A stretch of DNA of 64,000 nt from Caulobacter sp. NIBR1757 (GTDB taxonomy: Bacteria; Pseudomonadota; Alphaproteobacteria; Caulobacterales; Caulobacteraceae), in contig NZ_CP115463.1 in assembly GCF_027912495.1 (NCBI RefSeq), positions 62,001-126,000 of the forward strand, read 5' to 3'. Numbering within the stretch: the first letter of the stretch is position 1; each line of letters starts with the position of its first letter. A model generated the notes under the pieces. The model searched no databases. It had not been told where the DNA came from and saw only the letters and a list, made by a program, of their open reading frames with translations. Position numbers and translations under genes: made by a program. Below, piece after piece: positions 1 through 6,907 of this stretch.

Positions 1-712
1 GGAAGGCCTTGGGGTCCGGGGTCTTGGCGGCGAGCATGACCGCGCCGACGATCCCGACGCTGGGGATCCTGGCCAGCCGGCGGCTGGTCTGATCGGCCCG
101 ATGATGCGCCGCCATCCGGGCGTCGATCTCGACGATCTGCGCCTGCAGGGCGAGGAGCTGGCGGCCAAGACCCGCGAACAGGTCCCGGGCCAGGTCGGGC
201 AAAGCCTGGTCGGCGGCGACGCGCTCCAGCAGCGGCTCGATCTTGTCCAGCCCGGTCGGAGCGATCAGCCCGAACTCGGCGGCATGGCCGCGAATGGCGT
301 TGGTCAGCTGGGTGCGGCTTCGCACCAGTCGGTCCCGCGTCGCCAGCAGCATCAGCACCGCCTGCTCCTGAACCGTCTTGACCGGCACCGGCCTCATCGT
401 CGGCCGGCTCATCGCTTCGCAGCCGGCCTCGGCGTCGCGACCGTCGTTCTTGCCTCGCTTCAGATAGGCCTTCACATACTGGGCCGGCAGCAGCATCACC
501 TGATGGCCAAGCCCCGCCAGCTCCCGCGCCCAGTGGTGTGAACCTCCACAGGCTTCCAGTCCGATCACCGTCGGCGCCAGCCTGGTGAAGAACGGGATCA
601 TCTCCCGCCGCCGAAGTTGCCGGCGAATGACGACCTTCTCGCCTGCGTCCACACCGTGCAGCTGAAACAGCTGCTTGGACGTATCGATGAATATGCGCGT
701 AGGATGCTCCAC
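1..712 (-). CDS. IS110-family transposase, N-terminal part (runs off window)
   Basis: DEDD-type transposase/recombinase of the IS110 family (RuvC-like fold), whose members insert under guidance of an element-encoded bridge RNA. The visible 237 residues start at GTG 712, preceded by a GGAGG ribosome site. The catalytic residues are visible: D10 in FIDTSKQ, E53 in GLEACGG, and D90 and D93 in KNDGRDA. A Transposase_20-type region begins near residue 205 (RIPSVGIVG). About 100 C-terminal residues lie beyond base 1. No stop or frameshift is seen in the visible part, so the copy may be intact. Only about 100 bp separate the start from unrelated sequence, so the long non-coding end that carries the bridge RNA is probably on the far side, as in the IS1111 subgroup; that placement is inference. 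Confidence 0.9.
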   Translation of the reverse strand, partial: MEHPTRIFIDTSKQLFQLHGVDAGEKVVIRRQLRRREMIPFFTRLAPTVIGLEACGGSHHWARELAGLGHQVMLLPAQYVKAYLKRGKNDGRDAEAGCEAMSRPTMRPVPVKTVQEQAVLMLLATRDRLVRSRTQLTNAIRGHAAEFGLIAPTGLDKIEPLLERVAADQALPDLARDLFAGLGRQLLALQAQIVEIDARMAAHHRADQTSRRLARIPSVGIVGAVMLAAKTPDPKAF

Positions 713-800
713 GGACGGCCCTCCTTGAGATGAGTTCAGACAACCCATCTTGGCACACCGATGCCGCCGGGGGTCGTCCACCCCATCAAGCCGGCTCTGG
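1..800 (-). mobile_element. IS110-family insertion sequence, partial
   Basis: Insertion sequence carrying the transposase at 1-712. The family lacks terminal inverted repeats and normally makes little or no target duplication, so the end is only placed by context. It must lie between the gene start at 712 and about 805, where the right half of a REP-like repeat begins. The left half of that repeat is absent, as expected if the element inserted into the repeat centre. The outer boundary is approximate. Confidence 0.6.
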
Positions 801-804
801 AAAG

Positions 805-875
805 ACTCGTGAGACTCTTCACGCGGAAAGTTGGGTCCCCCGGTTCCCGCTTCGCGGGCCCAGAGGATGACAGCG
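805..875. repeat. REP-like family 1 repeat, right half only
   Basis: Right arm of an interspersed repeat whose complete copies lie at 41389-41516 and 55352-55474. Shared landmarks are TTGGGTCCCCCGG, a GC-rich hairpin (CCCGCTTCGCGGG) and GAGGATGACAGC. The left arm (CTGTCATCCTCC ... GGGGGACCCA) found in the other copies is missing here, and the IS110 element takes its place. Confidence 0.75.
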
Positions 876-882
876 GGAGGGA

Positions 883-1230
883 TTACTTGTCCGTTCCGCC
901 GCGCCCCATCGGTCGTCGCCGACCCCGGGCAGGAGGCCCCTTGCCGGGCCTGGTGTCCTCCCCCTTGGCCTTGGCGGCGATTTCCTTGAGCTTGCGGTTC
1001 TGCATGGCCGACAGGGCCTGGCCGGGCGCGCCCAGCTCCGGGTCGCCGAAGGCCCGGCCGTAGGTCTTCACCCGCTCGGCGACGGACCCCAGGAACTCAC
1101 CTTCCCAGTCGGACAGCTTGACGCCGGCCTTGTCGGCCGCGCGCTGGGTCTTGCGCAGGGCGTTGAGGGCCGAGCGCTGCGCGGCCTTGCGGGCCAGCGC
1201 CTTGAAGTCGGGGGGATCCTTCCGCTTCAA
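883..1230 (-). CDS. Conserved hypothetical basic protein
   Basis: 115 residues, very rich in Lys and Arg, predicted soluble, with no signal peptide or membrane segment. A helical N-terminal half is followed by a low-complexity basic tail (residues ~92-115, RPGKGPPARGRRRP). I do not recognise a characterised domain. It follows the GapR gene by 13 bp on the same strand and is probably co-transcribed with it. The basic composition would fit nucleic-acid binding, but that is only inference from composition and position. Confidence 0.65.
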   Translation of the reverse strand: MKRKDPPDFKALARKAAQRSALNALRKTQRAADKAGVKLSDWEGEFLGSVAERVKTYGRAFGDPELGAPGQALSAMQNRKLKEIAAKAKGEDTRPGKGPPARGRRRPMGRGGTDK

Positions 1231-1243
1231 GCGCCCCCCAAGG

Positions 1244-1510
1244 CTACAGCCCGCCGATGGCCGACAGGTAGAGGTCGATCAGCGCCTCTTCCTCGCTGAG
1301 CTTGGCCTTGTCCTGTTTGCGCATGCGCACGACCTTGCGCAGGATCTTGGTGTCGAAGCCGTTGCCCTTGGCCTCGGCATAGACTTCCTTGAGGTCGGCC
1401 ATGACGCCGGCCTTGTCCTCTTCCAGCCGCTCGATGCGCTCGATGATGGTGCGCAGCTGGGTCTGGGCGGTGCCGTTCAGGACATCGACGGTGGGCTGCT
1501 CATCGGACAT
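1244..1510 (-). CDS. gapR: GapR-family nucleoid-associated protein (DUF2312)
   Basis: 88-residue DUF2312 protein matching GapR, a small coiled-coil DNA-binding protein of alphaproteobacteria. GapR encircles overtwisted, AT-rich DNA ahead of replication forks and transcribing polymerases and stimulates topoisomerases. Family hallmarks visible are [22 protein letters not shown], given here only as landmarks DVLN (residues 9-12) and IERIERLE, then [13 protein letters not shown], the basic [11 protein letters not shown] stretch and the C-terminal LYLSAIG. Length is typical (about 89). The basic 115-residue gene follows it by 13 bp. Some genomes carry several DUF2312 paralogues, so this may be a paralogue rather than the main GapR. 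Confidence 0.9.
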   Translation of the reverse strand: MSDEQPTVDVLNGTAQTQLRTIIERIERLEEDKAGVMADLKEVYAEAKGNGFDTKILRKVVRMRKQDKAKLSEEEALIDLYLSAIGGL

Positions 1511-1595
1511 GGAAGAAGGCTCTCACGGGAAGCGGAATTGGGGAAGGCGCGGTGTAGAGGAAAGGGGCGCCGGGCTCAATGCGCCCGTGCGACCT

Positions 1596-2228
1596 TCAAA
1601 GCAGCCCGTGCGCCTTCAACGTCGGCGCCAGGGCCGACGGGTCGGTGAAATGCAGCACATGGAAGCCGAGCTCGGCCGCCGCCGCGATGTTCACCGCGCC
1701 GTCATCGACGAACAGCAGCTGGTCCGGTCGCAGGCCTGCCCGCTCGCTGGCCAAGGCGTAGATCGCCGGTTCGGGCTTGATCAACCCCTCGTCGCCGGAG
1801 ACAACCACCGCCTTCAGGTGCCGCACCGCCGGGGCCATCGGCGCGATGGTCGGCCAGACCGGCCCGGCCATGTTGGTCAGGCCGAACTGCGGCACGCCTC
1901 GCGCCGCCAGGGCTTCCATGGCCTGTTCAGTCTCTTCGATCACCCCGCCGAACATCTCGTCCCAGCGGTCCCACCAGGCGCGGATTTCCGCCTCGTGCTC
2001 GGGAAACCGCGCGATCAGGTCAGCGGTGTTCTGTTCGGCCGGCACGCCGCGGTCGGTCAGGCCGTGCCAGGCCATGGTGCAGACATGCGAAAGGAACCGG
2101 TCGCAAGCGGCCGGTTCCTCGAAAATCTTCGCGTACAGGTTCCGGGGATCCCAGCGAACGATCACATTGCCGACGTCCCAGAGGACGCCACGCGGGCGAC
2201 CGCCGAAAGTGGATACCGGTTTCGGCAT
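1596..2228 (-). CDS. HAD-superfamily hydrolase (YihX-like)
   Basis: 210-residue HAD subfamily IA phosphatase. Motif I is LWDVGNVIV, with the nucleophile Asp but Gly in place of the second Asp; this is the DxGN variant seen in YihX-type sugar-phosphate phosphatases. Motif II is GLTNM (Thr), motif III the Lys in GLIKPEPAIY, and motif IV FVDDGAVN. The substrate cannot be read from sequence; small sugar phosphates are the family precedent. The ATG at 2228 was chosen; an upstream in-frame GTG at 2243 is possible. It lies 62 bp downstream of rpmJ on the same strand, but a hairpin separates the two. Confidence 0.85.
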   Translation of the reverse strand: MPKPVSTFGGRPRGVLWDVGNVIVRWDPRNLYAKIFEEPAACDRFLSHVCTMAWHGLTDRGVPAEQNTADLIARFPEHEAEIRAWWDRWDEMFGGVIEETEQAMEALAARGVPQFGLTNMAGPVWPTIAPMAPAVRHLKAVVVSGDEGLIKPEPAIYALASERAGLRPDQLLFVDDGAVNIAAAAELGFHVLHFTDPSALAPTLKAHGLL

Positions 2229-2252
2229 CAGGGCGCCCGCCACGAAACAACT

Positions 2253-2279
2253 GAGCTTTTCGATTTCATCGAAAAGCTC
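2253..2279 (-). terminator. Perfect hairpin downstream of rpmJ
   Basis: A 12-bp perfect inverted repeat (GAGCTTTTCGAT / ATCGAAAAGCTC) with a 3-nt loop begins 11 bp after the rpmJ stop. The U-tract on the minus strand is short and broken (GTTGTTTCG), so termination efficiency is uncertain. It could attenuate read-through into the HAD gene. Confidence 0.6.
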
Positions 2280-2289
2280 GGGGCCTTCA

Positions 2290-2415
2290 TCAGCCTTGCT
2301 TGGCTTTGAAGCGCGGATCGGTCTTGTTGATCACGTACAGGACGCCCTTGCGGCGAACCAGCTTGCAGTCGCGGTGGCGCGACTTCAGCGACTTGAGCGA
2401 GCTACGAACCTTCAT
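2290..2415 (-). CDS. rpmJ: 50S ribosomal protein bL36
   Basis: 41-residue ribosomal protein L36 of the large subunit, read directly from the sequence; it begins [18 protein letters not shown] and ends FKAKQG. It has the 41-residue form common in alphaproteobacteria, with a single Cys (residue 17), so it lacks the C-C-C-H zinc site of the 37-residue canonical L36. It stands alone, as is usual for rpmJ in this class. The start is the ATG at 2415. A perfect hairpin lies immediately downstream. Confidence 0.95.
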   Translation of the reverse strand: MKVRSSLKSLKSRHRDCKLVRRKGVLYVINKTDPRFKAKQG

Positions 2416-2611
2416 TGGTCTTTACCATGCGGCTGCGGGGAACCCGCGCACGCGGAGGCCCTCATCTGAATTGAGCGGGCGGCTATAGGGTCGGATCGCA
2501 CGGGAGTCAACGTCCGAAGGCCCGCGGCGGGGTCCGTCGCGGCAGGGCCAGGCTTCGCCGCTGGCGCGTTTGTGATGGCCCTGTTCATCTTCCTCCCGTT
2601 AGCTTGGCGCC

Positions 2612-3898
2612 ATGGACAGACGCGCCTTCCTCCTCCTGACCCTCGCCGGCTGCGCCGACCCGCAGCTGGAGCCGACCCTGACGCAGGTGGCCGGGACAAG
2701 CCCCGGGCCCGCGCCGCCGCCGGCCGGACCGGCTCCCGTGGTGTCCGGCGATCCCAACTTCGACGCCTGGCTGGCCCAGTTCAAACCCAAGGCCGTGCTG
2801 GCCGGGGTGCCCCAGGAGGTGGTCGATCGCGAGACGGCCGGCTTGACGCCCGACACCGGCGTCGTCGCCTCCGACGGCAGGCAGCCGGAATTCTCCAAGC
2901 CGGTCGGCGACTATGTGAAGGGCACAGTCAGCGACGTGCGCATCAGCCAGGGCCGCCAGTTCCGCGATCAGCTGCCCTACCTGCCCGGCATCGAGCAGGC
3001 CTTCCGGGTGCCGCGCGAGATCGTGCTGGCCGTCTGGGCCATGGAGTCGGCCTTCGGCAAGGTGCAGGGCGACAAGGACATCGTCCGCTGCCTGGCCACC
3101 CTGGCCGCCGACGGCCGCCGGCGCGGCTGGGCGGAGAGCGAACTCATCTCGGCGCTGAAGATCATCGCCACCGGCGAACAGACCCGCGCTCGCCTCAAGG
3201 GCAGCTGGGCCGGGGCCATGGGCCAGACCCAGTTCCTGCCCGGCGTCTATCTCTCCACCGCCATCGACGGCGACCGCGACGGCCACCGCGACATCTGGGG
3301 CAGCACCCACGACGCCCTGGCCTCGACCGCCAACTACATGGCCAAGGCCGGCTGGAAGCCCGGCGAAAGCTGGTCGCGCGAGGTGCTGCTGCCGACCGGT
3401 TTCGACTATTCCCTGACCGAAGGGGCCCGCGAGGCCCTGCCGGTGTGGACGGGCCGGGGCGTGAAGCGCGCCGACGGCCTGCCCTGGTCGGCCGCCGACC
3501 AGGCGTCCAGCGCCAGCCTGATCCTGCCGTCCGGCTACACGGGGCCGGCCTTCCTGATCTTCCCGAACCACGCGGCGATCATGAAGTACAACAACAGCAC
3601 CGCCTATGCCCTGGGCGTCGGCCTGCTCGCCCTGCGTTTCGGCGGCGAGGGCCCGCTGGTCACCCCCTGGCCGGCCGAGACGCCGCTCAGCCGCACCGAC
3701 CGCGTGCTGGCCCAGGAAAGCCTGGTCAAGCTGGGCTACGACACCGGCGGCGTCGACGGGGCCATCGGGCCCAAGACCCGCGTCGCCATCCGGGCCTGGC
3801 AACAGGCCAACAGGATCCCGGCCGACGGCTATCTGACCTCGCCGATGATCCAGTCGATGGCCATGCAGGCGGCGGGGATGGCGGCCCCGCCGCAGTAG
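2612..3898 (+). CDS. Lytic murein transglycosylase, MltB/SLT_2 type, lipoprotein
   Basis: 428-residue membrane-bound lytic transglycosylase that cleaves the MurNAc-GlcNAc bond of peptidoglycan to leave 1,6-anhydro ends. The N-terminus MDRRAFLLLTLAGC is a short lipoprotein signal (lipobox LAGC, lipidated C14), so it is probably outer-membrane anchored. The SLT_2 domain spans roughly residues 45-345, with the catalytic Glu at about residue 145 in WAMESAFG. A C-terminal PG_binding_1 domain covers about 360-420 (LVKLGYDTGGVDG, TRVAIRAWQQAN). It lies divergent from rpmJ. A second, unrelated lytic transglycosylase (mltA) is also in the window. Confidence 0.92.
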   Translation: MDRRAFLLLTLAGCADPQLEPTLTQVAGTSPGPAPPPAGPAPVVSGDPNFDAWLAQFKPKAVLAGVPQEVVDRETAGLTPDTGVVASDGRQPEFSKPVGDYVKGTVSDVRISQGRQFRDQLPYLPGIEQAFRVPREIVLAVWAMESAFGKVQGDKDIVRCLATLAADGRRRGWAESELISALKIIATGEQTRARLKGSWAGAMGQTQFLPGVYLSTAIDGDRDGHRDIWGSTHDALASTANYMAKAGWKPGESWSREVLLPTGFDYSLTEGAREALPVWTGRGVKRADGLPWSAADQASSASLILPSGYTGPAFLIFPNHAAIMKYNNSTAYALGVGLLALRFGGEGPLVTPWPAETPLSRTDRVLAQESLVKLGYDTGGVDGAIGPKTRVAIRAWQQANRIPADGYLTSPMIQSMAMQAAGMAAPPQ

Positions 3899-3905
3899 GC
3901 TTGCG

Positions 3906-5264
3906 TCAGGTCCCGCCTTCGTCCTGCCGCTCCATCATCGCCAGGGCGGTTTCCTCGTCATCGGGCGGGATCTCGCCGGCGTTGCGCAGCACGGCGTTGC
4001 GGAAGGCGTAGAGCAACAGGGCGCCGCAGATCAGCGCATTCATCACGAACGGCGCCTCATGCCGGACGCCGTAAAGGAAGACGAACAGCGGCGCGAGGAT
4101 GACGTTCAGTCCGTTGACCGCCGCGATCGCCCCGGCCGCCCGCGCCTGCTCGTTCATGGTCACCGCCAGCGACGCCCCGGCGGTGAAGCCCGGCCGCGCG
4201 AACCCGTAGCCCAGCGAGGAGATGGCGAAGCCGGCCACCATGGTCATGTAGTCCGGCGAAAACACCGTCACCACATTGCCCAGCGCCGCCAGGCCCACCC
4301 CCCAGCGCAGCAGCGACTTGGGCCCCATCGAGAAGATCCGGATCAGCCCCCACTGGGCCAGCAGACCGGACAGGGCCCCGGCCCCCATGGCCACCGCCGT
4401 CTGACCGAGAGCCGCCTTCGGCTCCACGCCAAGCTTGTCGATGATCATGAAGCCGAGGGTGTAGCCCTGCGCCGTCTGGCAGCAGGCGACCAGGAAGCCG
4501 TAGATCAGGAACGGCCGCAGCGGCAGCTTGAAGAGGTTGCTGATGAACCGCCAGATCAGCAGTCCGCGACCGCGCGCCTTGCGCAGGGCGCTCTTGCGGG
4601 GACCGGCCTTGGGCCAGGCGCGGCCGTGAACCTTCGGCGTGAATTCCTCGGGCAGATAGCGGCGCACCACCAGCAACATCACCCCTGCCAGCAGGCCGAA
4701 GGCGAACATCGGTCCGGCCAGGGTGACCCACGGAACAATCAGCAGCGGCGCGATGAACGGGCCGACCACGGTGCCCAGCCCGAAGGCGCCGGCCAGCGCC
4801 GCCATCTGCTGCGTGCGGTCGGCGCGCGAGGTCCGCTCGGCCAGGTAGGCCTGGGTCGCCGGGTTCGACGATGAGCCGATCAGCCCGAACAGCGCCCGGC
4901 AGACGAGAAACAGCAAGAAGACCGCCAGCGGCGGGATCAGATGGTAAAGCCCCACCGTGACCACGCAGGCGCAGAGCAGCATGGAGATCATGAAGCCCAT
5001 CAGGCCCAGCATGATCAGCGGCTTGCGGCCGCGAAAATCCGACTGCCGCGCCCAGATCGGGCTCATGATCGCCCAGAGCAACGCCGACAGCCCGAACACC
5101 GCCGAGATCATCCAGTCGGCGATCTTGGTCTCGCGGGCGATGGCCGGCAGCACGGCCATCAGACCGGTGTTGCCGATGGCCACCACGATCGACACCGCAA
5201 ACAGGATGCCAAAAGAGCGCGGCTCCAGCGTCAGTCCGGCGGCGGGCTTGGGATTGTCGGCCAT
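3906..5264 (-). CDS. MFS transporter
   Basis: 452-residue major facilitator superfamily carrier with about 12 hydrophobic segments. Between segments 2 and 3 is the family loop (RQSDFRGRKPL). A basic cytoplasmic central loop (KSALRKARGRG, around residues 230-245) divides the two halves. The overall look is of a DHA1/Tet-like proton antiporter, but the substrate cannot be assigned. The ATG at 5264 (MADNPKPAAG) was chosen; an in-frame GTG at 5303 would add 13 non-conserved-looking residues. It is convergent with the lytic transglycosylase and divergent from motA. Confidence 0.85.
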   Translation of the reverse strand: MADNPKPAAGLTLEPRSFGILFAVSIVVAIGNTGLMAVLPAIARETKIADWMISAVFGLSALLWAIMSPIWARQSDFRGRKPLIMLGLMGFMISMLLCACVVTVGLYHLIPPLAVFLLFLVCRALFGLIGSSSNPATQAYLAERTSRADRTQQMAALAGAFGLGTVVGPFIAPLLIVPWVTLAGPMFAFGLLAGVMLLVVRRYLPEEFTPKVHGRAWPKAGPRKSALRKARGRGLLIWRFISNLFKLPLRPFLIYGFLVACCQTAQGYTLGFMIIDKLGVEPKAALGQTAVAMGAGALSGLLAQWGLIRIFSMGPKSLLRWGVGLAALGNVVTVFSPDYMTMVAGFAISSLGYGFARPGFTAGASLAVTMNEQARAAGAIAAVNGLNVILAPLFVFLYGVRHEAPFVMNALICGALLLYAFRNAVLRNAGEIPPDDEETALAMMERQDEGGT

Positions 5265-5381
5265 CTGAACGCTGTTAAGCCGGGTCGCCGGAGCGTGCAA
5301 CACGGCGCCGTCCCTTACCCGCCATTAAGCATTCCCCGCCATGGTCGTCGCCAACTCTATCCTCCGGCGGCGACCCCCCTC

Positions 5382-6251
5382 ATGTTCCAGATCATCGGCC
5401 TTGTCCTGCTGTTCGGCCTGGTGTTCGGCAGCTACATCATGTCCGGCGGCAACATGAACGTCATCATGCATGCCCTGCCGCATGAGATGATGGCCATCGG
5501 CGGCTCGGGCGTCGCCGCCTTCCTGATCTCCAACTCGATGACCACCATCAAGGCCTCGGGCGGGGGTCTGGCCAAGGCCTTCGCCGGTCCCAAATGGAAG
5601 GCCGGCGACTACAAGGACCTGCTCAGCCTGCTGTTCCTGCTGACCAAGACCATGAAGTCCAAGGGCGTCATCGCCCTCGAAAGCCACATCGAAAAGCCCG
5701 GCGAGAGCAGCATTTTCGGCCGCTTCCCGAAGATCACCAAGGACCACTTCGCCGTCGACTTCATCTGCGACACCCTGCGGATGATGACCATGAACCTCGA
5801 GGACCCGCACCAGGTCGAGGACGCCATGGAAAAGCAGCTCGAGAAGCACCACCACGAGGCCCACGCCCCGGCCCACGCCCTGCAGAACCTCGCCGACGCC
5901 CTGCCCGCTCTTGGCATCGTCGCCGCCGTGCTGGGGGTCATCAAGACCATGGGCTCGATCACCGAGCCGCCGGAAGTGCTCGGCGGCATGATCGGCGGCG
6001 CCCTGGTCGGCACCTTCCTCGGCGTCTTCCTGGCCTATGGCATCGTCGGCCCGCTGGCCGCCCGGCTCGGCGATGTGGTCGCCGAGGAAGGCGCCTTCTA
6101 CCGAATCATCCAGTCGGTCCTGGTCGCCCACCTGCACGGCAACGCCGCCCAGATCAGCGTCGAAATCGGCCGCGGCAGCGTCCCGTCCGGCGCCCAGCCC
6201 AGCTTCCTGGAACTGGAAGAAGCCCTGTCGGCCATCCCCAACGAAGCCTGA
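5382..6251 (+). CDS. motA: Flagellar stator protein MotA
   Basis: 289-residue inner-membrane stator subunit that couples proton flow to flagellar rotation together with MotB. There are four hydrophobic segments: two at the N-terminus (residues ~2-50), then a large cytoplasmic loop with the charged stretch RFPKITKDHF, then PALGIVAAVLGVIKTMG (about 173-190, including the conserved Pro near 175) and GGALVGTFLGVFLAYGI. Start ATG 5382 is where MotA similarity begins; upstream in-frame sequence is antisense to the MFS gene. No motB is nearby, consistent with the unlinked motA and motB of Caulobacter. Confidence 0.95.
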   Translation: MFQIIGLVLLFGLVFGSYIMSGGNMNVIMHALPHEMMAIGGSGVAAFLISNSMTTIKASGGGLAKAFAGPKWKAGDYKDLLSLLFLLTKTMKSKGVIALESHIEKPGESSIFGRFPKITKDHFAVDFICDTLRMMTMNLEDPHQVEDAMEKQLEKHHHEAHAPAHALQNLADALPALGIVAAVLGVIKTMGSITEPPEVLGGMIGGALVGTFLGVFLAYGIVGPLAARLGDVVAEEGAFYRIIQSVLVAHLHGNAAQISVEIGRGSVPSGAQPSFLELEEALSAIPNEA

Positions 6252-6408
6252 TAAAACAACGGTTTGTGATTCGGGTGTCGTCTACCTGACACAATCCGTG
6301 ATCACGGCGGCGTGAGAATCCCGCTTGCGGGCCGTGATCAGGGGTCCATAGTTCCCGTCGCGTCATCAAGGACGCTCATCAACGAGAACCTAAAGGGGAC
6401 TGCCAGGA

Positions 6409-6651
6409 ATGCGTAAACTCCTCATCATCGCCGCCGCCTTCGGCGCCATGTCCGTCGCCGCCTGCGGCAAGCCGGCCGAAACCAAGACCGAAGAAGCGGC
6501 TCCGGCGCCGGAAGCCGCCGCGCCCGCGACTCCGGACGCCGCCGCTCCCGCTCCGGAAGCCGCCGCCCCGGCTCCTGACGCCGCAGCCCCGGCCGCGCCG
6601 GAAGCCGCCGCTCCGGCCGCTCCCGCCGAAGAGAAGAAGGCCGACCACTAA
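6409..6651 (+). CDS. Small Ala/Pro-repeat lipoprotein
   Basis: 80-residue protein with a lipoprotein signal (MRKLLIIAAAFGAMSVAAC; Cys at 19). It is followed by a low-complexity region of repeated AAAPAP(E/D) units (residues ~29-70) and a charged tail EEKKADH. The extended, acidic, proline-rich form resembles periplasmic spacer or linker lipoproteins, but no specific function can be assigned. It has its own downstream rho-independent terminator, so it is probably a single-gene transcript. Confidence 0.75.
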   Translation: MRKLLIIAAAFGAMSVAACGKPAETKTEEAAPAPEAAAPATPDAAAPAPEAAAPAPDAAAPAAPEAAAPAAPAEEKKADH

Positions 6652-6680
6652 GGTCAGCCCTTCCTTCAAGGAAGACAGGG

Positions 6681-6713
6681 AAAGGGTCGCCCCACGGGCG
6701 GCCCTTTTCTTTG
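6681..6713 (+). terminator. Rho-independent terminator of the small lipoprotein gene
   Basis: Stem AAAGGGTCGCCC / GGGCGGCCCTTT with one G-T mismatch and a short loop, ending in TTTTCTTT, 29 bp after the stop codon at 6651. This is a classic stem and U-tract in the plus direction. Confidence 0.85.
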
Positions 6714-6729
6714 TGAGGAGATATGGCGA

Positions 6730-6885
6730 GGGGACATGTACCCCGCATCCCCGGACCGACCGGCTCTGTCACCGGGCGTCCAACGGGGTACGTGTCCCCT
6801 CTTCCCGGTGGGCAAACGGGGGCACGTACCCCGGGCGCGTTCGGCGATCGCTCCGAACCCGCGGCGCGGCGGGGTACATGTCCCC
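6730..6885. repeat. Array of four alternating 15-bp palindrome-like motifs
   Basis: Four copies of GGGGACATGTACCCC or its near variants at 6730-6744, 6785-6799, 6818-6832 and 6871-6885. Copies 1 and 3 read forward and copies 2 and 4 read as the reverse complement, so they form two head-to-head pairs; copy 4 is the exact reverse complement of copy 1. The array fills the gap between the lipoprotein terminator and mnmC. It looks like a BIME-type mosaic; it could alternatively be operator sites. Confidence 0.8.
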
Positions 6886-6907
6886 TACGCCGTGCTACCA
6901 CCGGCCC

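Noticed and set aside
2416..2611. Possible short gene between rpmJ and the lytic transglycosylase
   Set aside because: No open frame with ribosome site or recognisable protein; probably the two divergent promoters.
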